The notes beneath the pieces are model-generated. The model searched no databases and was not told the origin of the DNA. It saw only the letters and a program-made list of their open reading frames with translations. DNA of 64,000 nucleotides from Sepiola atlantica. Its lineage: Eukaryota; Mollusca; Cephalopoda; Sepiida; Sepiolidae. This document shows, one piece after another, positions 47,942 to 61,570 of this stretch. Both the position numbers and the translations under genes were made by a program. The stretch covers positions 34,683,801 through 34,747,800 of the forward strand of contig OY744519.1 of the NCBI GenBank assembly GCA_963556195.1, in the 5' to 3' direction. Position 1 is the stretch's first letter. Each line of letters starts with the position of its first letter.

Positions 47942-48545
47942 TCATCTTAAGAAATCGTCTGTCCATTCTACGGTTGTTTCTAACTCTCGCGTGACGGTCT
48001 CTTTAACCCTTATTTTCGAGTGGTCGACAGGCTTTGATGAGAAGGATCCATTAGTTAGAAAAAAATATATATTCAAAGAGAAGCTTTTAGTAGACAGTTT
48101 TCCGCAAAAAATATATAGGAAAACTTTAATAATACAATGCAAGTAAAAAAAAAATTATATAGCTATCGACTAGAAACGCTATCATAAGAAATAGACCCCC
48201 CTGCTGATGATGCTGTTAGATTTCCTCTCCCATATTCTTAGTGACAGCGGTATTATTTTAACATCATATAGGCCCCTTAAAGGGTTTCCATTCAAGAGAT
48301 ACGAACCAAATCCACATTTTACAGACTAATACAGAGAAATTAACAAGATACAAAAAAGGACTCAATTATATCCGCCGTGAAGCATAAACAGGGGACCTAA
48401 TCCAAAATTGTGAAATAGAAAAGGGAGATAATCGGATATTTACTAGGTAACCATTTTGACGTTTCCATGGCTTTGCTGCAGTACTAATCAAAGTGCAACA
48501 TCCCCATGAACAAATATTAACATAATCCAGTTATTATTTTACACA
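47942..48545. other. no feature recognised
   Basis: Possible LINE 3' untranslated region followed by unrelated AT-rich sequence. Confidence 0.3.
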
Positions 48546-48548
48546 ATC

Positions 48549-48676
<128 letters not shown>

Positions 48677-49083
48677 CAGTATTATCAGAAGGCGATGTCA
48701 ATGCGTTGGTTAGATGACACCGGCGGTACATGAAATCGTTAACAAATGACAATATTGATTAATCAATAATTTTCAAATAAGTTTATTATATTTAACAGTA
48801 CTAAGTTCGAACCGTGATGGTAGAGTGGCGTGTCTTCCTTTTTTTATTTAAGTTTTCGAAATAAATATATCCACTCGTCGGTATGCGTTCTTTTTGGCGA
48901 AAAAAAAATACGCACCGACGAGTGGATATATTTATTTGACGGTTTGAACTTAAAACTGGTAACTATAATAAAATATTTGAAAATTATTGATTACTCAATA
49001 TTTTTATTATTGTCATTTGTGTACCATTTCACGCACCTCCGTGTCACCTAACCAACACATTGTCATCGCCTTCTAACAATACT
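48677..49083. mobile_element. ~400-bp foldback MITE
   Basis: The termini 'agtattatcagaaggcgatg' and the inverse 'catcgccttctaacaatact' are matched, and pairing can be followed inward through 'aatgacaatattgatta' and its complement to a central perfect hairpin, 'aaatatatccactcgtcggt' with 'accgacgagtggatatattt', loop ~27 nt. A (TA)n tract abuts the left end. No coding content. Confidence 0.8.
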
Positions 49084-49380
49084 TATTACATATTACGCAC
49101 AATGCTTCAAACAAACATATCATTCATATATATATATATATTTATATATGAGTTTGAATGCAAAGGCGATAAATCGAATTTGTTTAAATATAGATATTAA
49201 ACAATAAAAGGACGAATGTATTAAATATATACTTTGACTAAAACGTAATTGTTTTTGAAACCCAAAAGAAAACAGGCTGTATCATAGTATGTAAAACATA
49301 ATTTTAGAGTGTGGTTAAGTGTTGTAGTGATAGCGTCGTAATTTTGTAAATGGCGTTTATCGCGTTTTGCATTCAAACTC

Positions 49381-49382
<2 letters not shown>

Positions 49383-49457
<75 letters not shown>
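49383..49457. repeat. (TA)n microsatellite
   Basis: Pure ta run. The flanking 'gagtttgaatgcaaa' (49149) and 'tttgcattcaaactc' (49366) are exact complements, so this tract ends a ~230-bp inverted-repeat unit. Confidence 0.95.
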
Positions 49458-49460
<3 letters not shown>

Positions 49461-49810
49461 TTGTAAATATCCGGCGTTTCTGGTAGTGTTTTACTGGCAT
49501 TTGAGTTTTTTTTAACCATGGCGTTTTTTTCCAGTTTACTTTTTTTTTGTTCCAAGCAAAAGAGAAGTCGCTCTGCATTAATGGATACAGAGTTACATCT
49601 CTTTGTTGAGTAGATGTCTGTATAAAAATAATTCATACCTGATCCAAGTATTTCTAGAATGTAATTAAATCGAATTACGTGTTATTGTTCTTTAAAACAT
49701 GATGTAACAATCAACATAAACAATTAAAGAACTATAGTCAAAAATTGATTTTGTAGGAAGAAAGCCATAATAAACCCCAAAAATGAGAAAGAGACTGACT
49801 TTACTTTATG

Positions 49811-49991
<181 letters not shown>

Positions 49992-50289
49992 TCAAATGAA
50001 ATAGTAATTTAGTTTAGTATTAATATTTGTGTCGATTATGGCATCATGAACATTCAGAAAGTAATCAATTTCATAGTTATTATTTCGAAGCATATATTTA
50101 AAATATTGATCGCAAATGCTTTTGAAGTCGTTTTTTTTAATAAAAACGAAATATCTCTGAAAAGAACCTAGTTAGATTTCATTTTGTTTAGATATTCTTC
50201 AAAGCGATTGAAAGTCTTTTCTTTTCATAATAACGTTAAGATTTGGCGAGAAAACAAAAGCCGATATTTTAATCTTTAATATGAGCAAG

Positions 50290-50730
50290 TATTAGGTGAC
50301 CCAAAAATGCCAGCCATGAAATCGTTCAATAAAACTTCTGCAATCAACCATATTTGGTAGGAATAAAGTAGATTCTATGCCTGACTTGTCCACAAAGTTT
50401 CTTTCATGAATGTCAAACATTTTTTGTTTCATCATCTCTCAATGATATGCATGAGGTCGTCTCATCAGTAGGAAATGTGGTTTTGAATAGGCTTCAAACT
50501 TACCGGATCTTATCCCCCAGAGTTTTATTTGTGGGATCCTCTCAAAGATAATGTCTATCAAATTAATCCTAGATTATTCCTGAACTGAAGAGACCCATCA
50601 AAGCCACAATGAGCACAGTGCCAAGAGAGGAGTATGTCAGAGCTATTGCATATATTACACACTGTATTTGGGTATGCTTATAATTGAGCAGCGCTAACAC
50701 AAAAACTGTTGGAAATTCATGACTGAAACT
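50290..50730 (+). pseudogene. Tc1/mariner-superfamily transposase C-terminal remnant (copy 2)
   Basis: Homologous to 1430-1960 through both the flank ('caaccatatttg') and the coding tail. Plus-strand pieces include IPELKRPIKATMSTVPREEY followed by VRAIAYITHCIWVCL (50575-50670), matching the copy at 1750-1850, with the preceding 'LCGxLKDNVYQINP' region broken by frameshifts. More decayed than copy 1 in the first half and better preserved in 'VPREEYVRAI'. Confidence 0.7.
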
Positions 50731-50874
50731 TCATGGTCAAGTCAAGCATAGACTGAAGTTTATTTGTACTAAATAAGCTAAGATTGTAGAAAGGATTGTG
50801 AATATTAGTAAAGATTCCGCGGGTAGGTGGCATTTAATTTGGGTCACTCTTTATAACTGTTTGCCATGCTACAG

Positions 50875-51195
50875 CCACTGTCGCATCGATGCAGTGTTGC
50901 ACCTTTGTGCTTGTTTTACAAGTTCTTTCACAGAATGTGTTCTGATGAACTACTGCACTTGTACCCTATAATCGAAAATACCATAGAGCCACCGACTTGT
51001 CGCAAAATCCCACCCCTTCACTATATAGGTCCCTAGATCCCGGAAGATTTTTTTACTCTGATAGCTTCTCTCTTCATACTGTTTGTATTTTGACTCCCGT
51101 CCATGTGCGCTGTCTATCCTACCGTACCAACATGCAGGAATTTAAAAGTAATGTGAACAAACATCTTGCTGACAAACTCCTCCCCAAGGTTTTCA
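50875..51195 (+). pseudogene. LINE reverse transcriptase C-terminal remnant
   Basis: A plus-strand tail spread over frames. CSDELLHLY-like residues lie at 50935-50965, SQNPTPSLYRSLDPGRFFYS at 50997-51060, then the end MQEFKSNVNKHLADKLLPKV at 51133-51190, the standard closing block. Frameshifted and 5'-truncated. A 5S-derived SINE body follows within 100 bp. Confidence 0.72.
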
Positions 51196-51284
51196 GTTGA
51201 AATATGCCTTATTTAAGGCGAACAAAAATAAACAGAAAAATAGGAATATTTCATATTGGAGGAACTTTCTATAGTTTTCTATAT

Positions 51285-51410
51285 AATTTAAGTACTGCCG
51301 ATTTAGGCGATGTGCAATTGTAGATTGCGATAACCTTGCTTCACTATAGAATCCTCGCGTTCACTCTCTTACAGGGTATATGCATTGTATCTCAAGACAG
51401 ACCGAGGCAT
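51285..51410 (+). repeat. 5S-rRNA-derived SINE, body only (copy 4)
   Basis: 'agtactgccgatttaggcga', 'aattgtagattgcgataacc' and 'cttacagggtatatgcattg' match the body of the copy at 44783-45085. The 5S head is missing. Confidence 0.6.
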
Positions 51411-51414
51411 TGTA

Positions 51415-54400
51415 TGGGTAAAATAGCACCTTGTCTTCAATAAATCGTATACACACCCTACGTAAAAAATAACGGGAAAATGTTATTCTCCATCAGTATT
51501 CGCACTAATATCCATTTAAAATCATAGATTTATGTCATTATGATTATCATTTCTGATGACCTTAAGAAGAAAAAACTAGTACCGTTGACTTTTTATTAAA
51601 AGTGGGGAGATTTTTTTTGAATTAATTTCAAACAACGGGGGTTGTCTGACTTGCTATTTTGTTTTAGCGCCTCACCACTGGAAATTATTTCGTCAAAAGT
51701 TTACAAATAGGTAGTACTTTACTTGCTATTTTTTTGTGACGTAACGAATATATTATATTTATTCATATAAAAATATATAAATAAGTAAACATTGGTCTTT
51801 GTAATAGAGTTGATGATGATTCATATATTTATTTTGTTTTCATCTATCTAGTTAGAATCAAAATAATTGCGTACTTATTTTTGAATCTCAAACCGTTGCT
51901 TCATTTTTGAAATCTAGTTTCATTCACTCTTCTTCGTCCACGATTTATTTATTTGTTTGTTTGTGCGTTTCTCTTTCAAAATGGTCGCCATGCGTTGACC
52001 TCCCCCGTCTTAGAATATTGAAAATCATCCGAGCTAACTGTTTCTTATTTTAAACTCGTATTATTTGCTTTTCTTTTATGCAGGTTTGACAATTGAGCCA
52101 TCATTTCTAAATCTCGGCTGGTGATTGACTCCTTACGGCAAGAAAACAGAGAAAATTAGTTTACAAAGTTTTAAATTATTGCAACAAATAAAGTGAAGAA
52201 GTTAAACGTTCGTTTCATTTCTGTAATCAATATTTAGCTGACAATTATTTTACACGATAAGAAGCAATACCATATTTATTGGTTTAAAAATGTAATTGTT
52301 AAAACTTTTAATACATAAATAATTATTTATTCATTTAAAAACTATTTAGCTTACAATCGAAAGAAGAAAATGACAATTTTCTCGTATTATTAGTAAACCA
52401 TACACACGTTTATTATTTCAAAAAGAAATATTATCATACATAGTAAATTATACAGAAACAGGAAGACAGCAACCACTTAATTTCTACAATGTCCTGCGAG
52501 TACAAATTGTTAGTCGAAACCAAGTGTGAGAAGACTACAACCAATGGGGTGAAAGTGTCCCACCAAGGGAATTTACGAGACCCACAAAATGTTAGTAATT
52601 TTTTACGTTTAAACCACGCCACTTTGTCTTTCAAATAAATTAATTTCATGTGAATATGCTAATTTAAAAAAAAAAATTCAATAATAAAAAAATAATTGCA
52701 TTTTCTTCGTTAAAAGCCTCTTGTTTTGTCTATGTTATATATTAAATAATGTTGTGTTTATATACTCTGTACAATTGTGAGGTTTTGAATATAGCAAAAG
52801 CTACATTCAAACACTCACAATTTTATGAAAGTTGGCTAGAATTATAAAAAAATCGGGTTGGAATCTAAAAGTTTTTTGAGATATCTTTACATTCTAAAGA
52901 ACATCTTTGTATGAGAAATCTCACGATTTTTTCTTTAATGTCAAGAATTGTTACGAGAAAATTTGTATGGAAACTTGCGACAATTTTATAACAATTTAGG
53001 ATGTGTACATATATTGAATATCGGGCCTGGTGTACCGGAAATGTCACCTGGCAGATAAAACACGTATTCAACACAGACATGCACGTGGTGAAAAGAAGTA
53101 AAACATGGCTGATAGACACGGAAACACAATTCATCGTAAATAAAATTGAGTCAAAACTACCTACAGATGTTATCTGTAAGACGGATAACTAAAGATTGGA
53201 ATAATCTGTCGCTAAATAACCGCCCTAGAGACGTGACTGCATTGATAGCAAATGCGAAATCGCAGCATGGGCGTTTACAGGTGGATGCGTGGGTATCCCA
53301 AATTATTATATAAACTACCCAGAAATGAAAATCGAGAGTCAACTGACCATTGAGATCGAGAAAACCACTTCCACCAACCCATCTGCGCACCAAATCTTTC
53401 TTACTTACCCTACTCGTTCACCACCACTGACAATAAAGATATATTTTTCATACATTAGTGTTTTTCGCCATTCTTTTAATAAACACAGAGAAAATAAAAC
53501 TCACTTACAACATTTGTCTTGCTTTCTAGTGGTGCCAACAATTATGCCAATTTTCTCCTATTCTTGTTGTTTCTTAGCATTTTTAACAATTGAATTATTA
53601 TTTCTAAATGTTGCCTGGTGATCAACTCATCTTCCTATTTCTGCGGTTCAGACACTATGACATCAGATCTGTGGAGAATATAATGGCAACTAACATATTT
53701 GAAGTAGTTCATTATAAATGTTATGTGTGCCTTATACATATCTGCTGAATGAAGAAGGAAATCAAAAGATTATTTTTCGAAGTCATACTATTATAAGAAT
53801 ATAGCGAAAGTATAATAAATACAGAAAGAAGAAAGTTTGAAAATTATTCGTACCTTAAGAAAATAAGCTTAAATAATAGAATTCAGCAAGTATGAATAAA
53901 AAACAAACACAGAGGAATAAGGAATAGGCGGTAGGTAACTATGGAAACAAGAAGTATTTTCAAACAATATTTGTAATGTTTACCTCATGTGTCATCTTAC
54001 CCGGGTTGAATTACTTGGCAAAAATAATGTTTTATGCAAATATAGCACGCATTACAAGAGATATTACATGTTTTCGAATAAATGGCCGCCATGTTTGATA
54101 ACGTCATAGCTGGAAAATGTAGGCGTAGAAAAAGTCTACCAAAGTCAACATTACTTACTAAAACACCTTACATGCATTTCTGAAAACAATGCCCATACTC
54201 AGAGATTCCTACAGTAACCTGCATAGATACAAGGCTCTTACGGACACCAGACTAATTGTAAGGTTCTATAAATGTGTATGCTGTTGATTTTAGGATTCAG
54301 TTCAGGTTGAGTTTAGAAATGCAATAATTATGCTAGAAAGTTGGAAATCTTCCGCGTTTATTGTATAGAGTAAAAATATGGCATATTTTGCTACTTGTGA

Positions 54401-55690
54401 TCGTACTTAGAATTCACATTTAAATATATTTTCCATTAATTGTATTGAACGAAAAATATTCATATTGGCTGGATTTATTATTAAAACAGTAAAGGTCTGA
54501 AGTCATTTTTTTAACAAAAATAAGAACTTTGAATATTTTCGCATGTGATCTTTAAACCGAAATTATCAGTTGTTATTTCAATCTAATTTTTTGTATCAGT
54601 TTTTATCATAACAAGCCCATCAAAGGTTTTGCTAACAAAGTTGCGTTTATTTTCTACAAAATTATAGGTTATTGGGAATTTCTAAAATTAAAAAATGCCG
54701 GATTTTATAAATAAATTATTGTAGAGTTTGCTTTATAAATATATTCATTTTGCGCAATTGTTGTATTAAATACAAAATGACGACAAACTTTTATAATTTA
54801 TATGGATGAATCGATCATTTCATTTTCCTCGTAAAAATAGTAGAGAAATGTGTCATTTAAAAAACAAGGCAATTTTATGTAACATCTGTACTGTATAATG
54901 TGATGCTTTCGTGGCCCAAAGCGATATTAATTGTGTTTCTCACGATCCTAGTCGTAGCTAGACTAGTAGTGTGGACCTCAATCTTAGTGGAGTGGAGGGA
55001 TAGCCTTCTGATTACAATCTGATTTCGCACTTTAAACATCAGCTTAAAGTTAAAATCAGATGTGATAGAAGGAGATTGCAGTCTGCACTATTTTAAAGGA
55101 GTTGGATACACACTGCTAGCTTATATGTGTTTGGAAGAACCAAGTTCGAGTAGGTGTTCCCCACCTAGGCATGATGACGCCGACCTGAGGTTTTATCAGG
55201 CCCCATCCCAGTTAGCAAAGTCTCTTAGCAAGTAATAACAATGAGCCTTGTTCTCTTTTCACGCTTAGAAACTGTCTTGCTTGTTTTAGACTCTTTAAAC
55301 AACATGATAAACAGTGAGAAGATCATACCTAGATAGATTTGGAAGGGTCCTACTAACCACCATACTTAGCATTTTATTTTTCAGCAATCTGTGTTATTTT
55401 TAGCACCCCACCGCAAACCTATTTTTATACATATTTTCTTTTTAAATAAAAAACGTCAAACATTTATGGATAATGTTTAGTATGGTTTTACCCATAGAGT
55501 TAATGTGGCATTTTGGTGACTGAACTAGTTTAGAGAATAGACCGAGAGGACGACAGCCGACCCCTATCCTAACCCCACCAAATTTTGGCTTTGTGCCACA
55601 TCGTATTTTATAAAGAAAATTTACTATACTGTGAACTGTTTTGGTAAAAATGTTAAGATTAATAAAATCTGTTATGGATTTAATTCTGAT
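51415..55690. other. long stretch without a recognised gene
   Basis: Only short frames (71, 89, 78 and 110 codons at 52434, 52865, 53157 and 53289) without known domains. One short repeat pair: 'ttgacaattgagccatcatt' (52087) and 'aacaattgaattattatttc' (53587), each followed by 'ctggtgat(t/c)' and 'aactc' or 'gactc', about 50 bp. No RNA gene identified. Confidence 0.4.
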
Positions 55691-55699
55691 TTGCGCCAG

Positions 55700-56510
55700 A
55701 TCAACATCAGATCAACATCTTTATTTTTGTAAAGTTAGATATGTGCACATGTTTATATATTTGTATGTACAAAATTCATTCCTAAACTAATTAACCGATA
55801 ATTATTAATTTTGGAACACATCTTCTAGGAGTAAGGAGTCCGAATGCGGGCTATATTTAGTTTAATTTAGTTTCATGAAAAGGGGGTTTAAAAGAAATGG
55901 TAGCTCTAAAATTGAGATTAATTCGATGAAAACATTCCAAATATTAAGGAAAATGTTTAAATTTGGAAACCACGCCACATAACAAACAAATGCGTACTAG
56001 CCACATATTAATCAAAAGGGGGAAAACAAGAAAACAACACACGTGGTGACACCAGCCTCGGCTGATACTACACTAAATTGTTATGAGAAGTCTAATAGTA
56101 TGGAAATACCAAGGGGGAGAGCAACAAACAGACCTCGACTTGAAGGGTGCGACTGAGTGAAATGTAACAATGTGTATTTAACATCAATAAATAAATATTC
56201 CACAAATTTCCGTTTCTTTAGAAAGGGATTTTGAAGGGGCATAATATGGGCACATCCTGCTATTTGAAAATTAAAATATATCAGATTTCCATTGAATTTG
56301 ATGTATACTTACTAGACACTTATTAAGCAAGATTCCCTGAATTTCAAATTCTTCTGAAGATCCCTTAAGCTTAAACCCTTAATTTGAGACATTTTCTAGA
56401 ATAAAGATCAAATAATGGATTTAAATCGAAATTATAATAAGGATTCTAAATATACGGTTTAGCATTACTATATCTTGATTTTAATCCTTGTAAGGTGACA
56501 TAAAAGTGGT
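55700..56510 (-). repeat. dispersed repeat family E, interrupted copy
   Basis: 'gcgggctatatttagtttaa' (55847) and 'ggcataatatgggcacatcc' (56238) belong to family E in inverted orientation. About 280-310 bp between 55905 and 56215 has no counterpart in the other copies and looks like an insertion or replacement. It contains 'aagggggagagcaacaaaca'. Confidence 0.65.
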
Positions 56511-57840
56511 GCAAATTTTATTCGAGGTATTTTTCTAGTTTAGTAAATGTGTCGATGGTTGTTCTAGTTTTTGTAGCATAGCCGGAACTCTAATATTCGT
56601 CTCATACATATTACAGAGGTGTTTTGTCGACACGTTAGTAGTTGCAGTGGTATAGTGGGAGTTAGTAGACTTAATCTCTGCACATACGGCCACCAATATG
56701 TAACAGTCTGCATAATACGTATACGTATTGACATCACGTATATAATAACAACAGCACATATTCGTTTTTGCTTTAATATATTGTTTTCTCTTTGTATAGA
56801 AAGTATTTATATTCTTCATTACTGTCCCCCACACGAAGGAGATCGTCGAAATACATTTGCTTTATTCGCAGGAGAAACCCCAAGATGACGTCTATAGCTT
56901 CCTATATACCACGTATCCTATCTGGAATTTCTGTTTTGTTACGTCATTTTATTTGAAATGTTCACTTAATTCTTTAACCCTAAATTCGTAATATAATTTT
57001 GAAGCGAAAAGTTCTTCCCTACATCAGGTGTCGTCTACTAAACTTGTCTGACAATCAAGTTCATTTAATGTGTGCAATCGGTTTGGTGAAACTCTTCTAG
57101 TAAATTATTAAATGCATTTATTGGTCATTGAATGATATTATTACCGTAAAAGACTTTTCCTTAATTAATAACTCTCTTATAATAGTTTTCAAGCAAGCCC
57201 TGTGAAAAACAGAAAACGCCTAATCAGAATAACCTCTAGTGCGCAAGTGACATTTCAATAAATTGTCACCGATGGCCGACTCATGATATCGGCCACTGTA
57301 TGTGCTTAAGTAACGAACTGGGGACATGTTGAGTAATTCATACCTCTAAACGTTGGATGCTAAACCCTAAGTATTAAGCCTAGCATTGACTACGAAAATA
57401 ATAAACACCAATGTTCTTTGGTAATAGTACATAGAATTCTTTCCGAAAAGAGAGGAAAGCACTTCAAGTCCTCAACACCGTTCGCACATACGTAAAACAG
57501 CGAGACACAGATGAACCGATTTTATATGACAAATCCTAACACGTGGTACTAATTCATGTTAGTTTAACATAAAATGGGGCATTTGTCTTTTATGCATCAT
57601 TCAATCGTGTGTGAGAAGTAACCATGGAAGAGAAGATTTCAGTTATTCTTTGAAGTTCTGCATCTAGTTTAGAACTAGAGTAGATGAACAAAACCCGGTA
57701 CACTAGTATTGGAGCCTATAATTGCTTATTATCTATATACTAATTTTGCTTGCTACTCTTTTAATTAATTAGCAGGTACATTACGTTACCAATATGTATG
57801 CGTCAAATCAAAGGAGTATAATTCATTCTACCTCGACGCA
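56511..57840. other. no gene recognised
   Basis: Two overlapping antisense frames (56535-56834 and 56619-56888) without domains. The rest is AT-rich and unassigned up to the start of the satellite. Confidence 0.35.
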
Positions 57841-57844
57841 ATAG

Positions 57845-60840
57845 TGTCTGAAAGCCAAACTAAAGGATTAATGTAATACTGTACTTCTATTACTAATGTA
57901 GATTTGGTATTTGTCTCTTTGAAGCCACAACTATGCTATACTTCTATTAATGTACTATTGCACTTTTATTACTAATGTAAGTTGGTTTTCTGTCTGCCTT
58001 AAGCTGAAACTATATTATTACTTCTATATATTATTGTACTTCTATTACTAATGGAGATTTGGTATTTGTCTCTTTGAAGCCACAACTATGCTATACTTCT
58101 ATTAATGTACTATTGTACTTTTATTACTAATGTAAGTTGGTTTTCTGTCTGCCTTAAGCTGAAACTATATTATTACTTCTATATATTATTGTACTTCTAT
58201 TACTAATGGAGATTTGGTATTTGTCTCTTTGAAGCCAAAACTATGCTATACTTCTATTAATGTACTATTGTACTTTTATTACTAATGTAAGTTGGTTTTC
58301 TGTCTGCCTTAAGCTGAAACTATATTATTACTTCTATATATTATTGTACTTCTATTACTAATGGAGATTTGGTATTTGTCTCTTTGAAGCCACAACTATG
58401 CTATACTTCTATTAATGTACTATTGTACTTTTATTACTAATGTAAGTTGGTTTTCTGTCTGCCTTAAGCTGAAACTATATTATTACTTCTATATATTATT
58501 GTACTTCTATTACTAATGGAGATTTGGTATTTGTCTCCTTGAAGCCAAAACTATGCTATACTTCTATTAATGTACTATTGTACTTTTATTACTAATGTAA
58601 GTTGGTTTTCTGTCTGCCTTAAGCTGAAACTATATTATTACTTCTATATATTATTGTACTTCTATTACTAATGGAGATTTGGTATTTGTCTCTTTGAAGC
58701 CAAAACTATGCTATACTTCTATTAATGTACTATTGTACTTTTATTACTAATGTAAGTTGGTTTTCTGTCTGCCTTAAGCTGAAACTATATTATTACTTCT
58801 ATATATTATTGTACTTCTATTACTAATGGAGATTTGGTATTTGTCTCTTTGAAGCCAAAACTATGCTATACTTCTATTAATGTACTATTGCACTTTTATT
58901 ACTAATGTAAGTTGGTTTTCTGTCTGCCTTAAGCTGAAACTATATTATTACTTCTATATATTATTGTACTTCTATTACTAATGGAGATTTGGTATTTGTC
59001 TCTTTGAAGCCAAAACTATGCTATACTTCTATTAATGTACTATTGCACTTTTATTACTAATGTAAGTTGGTTTTCTGTCTGCCTTAAGCTGAAACTATAT
59101 TATTACTTCTATATATTATTGTACTTCTATTACTAATGGAGATTTGGTATTTGTCTCTTTGAAGCCAAAACTATGCTATACTTCTATTAATGTACTATTG
59201 CACTTTTATTACTAATGTAAGTTGGTTTTCTGTCTGCCTTAAGCTGAAACTATATTATTACTTCTATATATTATTGTACTTCTATTACTAATGGAGATTT
59301 GGTATTTGTCTCTTTGAAGCCACAACTATGCTATACTTCTATTAATGTACTATTGTACTTTTATTACTAATGTAAGTTGGTTTTCTGTCTGCCTTAAGCT
59401 GAAACTATATTATTACTTCTATATATTATTGTACTTCTATTACTAATGGAGATTTGGTATTTGTCTCTTTGAAGCCAAAACTATGCTATACTTCTATTAA
59501 TGTACTATTGTACTTTTATTACTAATGTAAGTTGGTTTTCTGTCTGTCTTAAGCTGAAACTATATTATTACTTCTATATATTATTGTACTTCTATTACTA
59601 ATGGAGATTTGGTATTTGTCTCTTTGAAGCCAAAACTATCCTATACTTCTATTAATGTACTATTGTACTTTTATTACTAATGTAAGTTGGTTTTCTGTCT
59701 GCCTTAAGCTGAAACTATATTATTACTTCTATATATTATTGTACTTCTATTACTAATGGAGATTTGGTATTTGTCTCTTTGAAGCCACAACTATGCTATA
59801 CTTCTATTAATGTACTATTGTACTTTTATTACTAATGTAAGTTGGTTTTCTGTCTGCCTTAAGCTGAAACTATATTATTACTTCTATATATTATTGTACT
59901 TCTATTACTAATGGAGATTTGGTATTTGTCTCTTTGAAGCCAAAACTATGCTATACTTCTATTAATGTACTATTGCACTTTTATTACTAATGTAAGTTGG
60001 TTTTCTGTCTGCCTTAAGCTGAAACTATATTATTACTTCTATATATTATTGTACTTCTATTACTAATGGAGATTTGGTATTTGTCTCTTTGAAGCCACAA
60101 CTATGCTATACTTCTATTAATGTACTATTGTACTTTTATTACTAATGTAAGTTGGTTTTCTGTCTGCCTTAAGCTGAAACTATATTATTACTTCTATATA
60201 TTATTGTACTTCTATTACTAATGGAGATTTGGTATTTGTCTCTTTGAAGCCAAAACTATGCTATACTTCTATTAATGTACTATTGTACTTTTATTACTAA
60301 TGTAAGTTGGTTTTCTGTCTGTCTTAAGCTGAAACTATATTATTACTTCTATATATTATTGTACTTCTATTACTAATGGAGATTTGGTATTTGTCTCTTT
60401 GAAGCCAAAACTATCCTATACTTCTATTAATGTACTATTGTACTTTTATTACTAATGTAAGTTGGTTTTCTGTCTGCCTTAAGCTGAAACTATATTATTA
60501 CTTCTATATATTATTGTACTTCTATTACTAATGGAGATTTGGTATTTGTCTCTTTGAAGCCACAACTATGCTATACTTCTATTAATGTACTATTGTACTT
60601 TTATTACTAATGTAAGTTGGTTTTCTGTCTGCCTTAAGCTGAAACTATATTATTACTTCTATATATTATTGTACTTCTATTACTAATGGAGATTTGGTAT
60701 TTGTCTCTTTGACGCCAAAACTATGCTATACTTCTATTAATGTACTATTGTACTTTTATTACTAATGTAAGTTGGTTTTCTGTCTGCCTTAAGCTGAAAC
60801 TATATTATTACTTCTATATATTATTATACTTCTATTACTG
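57845..60840 (+). repeat. 155-bp dimeric satellite, 19 units
   Basis: 'gatttggtatttgtctc' recurs every 155 bp exactly, from 57901 to 60691. Each unit is two related halves of about 79 and 76 bp, both ending near 'ttattactaatg' and both carrying an 'aaactat' block. Units differ by few diagnostic bases (ccacaac or ccaaaac, tgta or tgca, tatgct or tatcct). Units 10-13 and 15-18 share one series of variants, indicating a recent multi-unit duplication. No coding frame. Confidence 0.97.
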
Positions 60841-60854
60841 TCTTTCAATCCTCA

Positions 60855-61130
60855 ATTAATGAGTAGTATCTTTTTGGTTGTGATGAGACCATCCTCCCAG
60901 TAATTATCTTTTTCTTTGGGGCGGGGGGTAGTGTACTATTTGTTCTGTTGTCATAAAATCATCCTCCCAGGATTTACCTCTTTCATTTTCCAGGAGTTTG
61001 TGTAGGATCTTTTCTGTTATCATAAAATCATTCTCCCAAGCATTGCCACCTCCTTAGAGAGTAGCTTACGGCAGCAAGAAATTGTCACAATCGGCTGTCC
61101 ATTAGCAAACTCAACAGTTTAATTCTATAT
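60855..61130 (-). repeat. foldback inner arm, left
   Basis: About three units of a degenerate ~90-bp repeat, read inverted: '(c/t)tgggag(g/a)atg', 'atgacaacagaaca' and 'tagtacactacccc'. Then 'gtgacaatttcttgctgccg' and 'gtaagctact' in complement at 61065-61090. Confidence 0.75.
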
Positions 61131-61284
61131 ACTGGCAAAATATGCTAGCATTTATAATGTTTACTTTATTTTAATATTCAAAATACATATTATGTTTACT
61201 GGTCTTATAAACAGTTACTTTTGTGTATATTATTTAGATTACTTGTATCATTTAGACTACTGTTCTCATATTGGATGTTATTCT

Positions 61285-61412
61285 TACAACGTTTCGGCCG
61301 ATGTAAACTCAGACCTTCTCCAGGTGTGTCTCGTCATAATCGGGAATCAAGATGTCGAACTCGGGAATTTTTACAGAATTTCGATGGGAAGTTTTTATTT
61401 AATCCACAGAGG
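61285..61412 (-). repeat. dispersed repeat family C (copy 4, inverted)
   Basis: The complement reads 'ctctgtggattaaataaaaa', 'cccgagttcgacatcttgat' then CTGGAGAAGGTC, 'gagtttacatc' and GGCCGAAACGTT. This shows the family's stem-flanked core (GGTC/GGCC followed by GAAACG) most clearly. It lies within the spacer of the foldback element. Confidence 0.65.
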
Positions 61413-61489
61413 TAAAAGTCTTAAGTAATTCTTAAGTAATTCGCAATTGTATTCTTTCAATGTATGCGCTTGTATCCGTTGTGTCACGA

Positions 61490-61570
61490 ATCCTTGCGGA
61501 TGAGAATAGTAGTTCGAATAATCCAAATAATCCAAATTAACAATCCCCATCTAAAAAATCACGAAACATG
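61490..61570 (+). repeat. dispersed repeat family C, tail only
   Basis: 'agtagttcgaataatccaaa' then 'aacaatccccatctaaaaaa', matching 14608-14665. Confidence 0.6.

Noticed and set aside
53001..53621. Two frames (63 and 110 codons) as exons of one gene
   Set aside because: No domain and no convincing splice signals. Part of the stretch resembles a short repeat seen again near 52.1 kb.
57845..60840. CRISPR array
   Set aside because: The 155-bp unit is tandem with no unique spacers, and the setting is eukaryotic.
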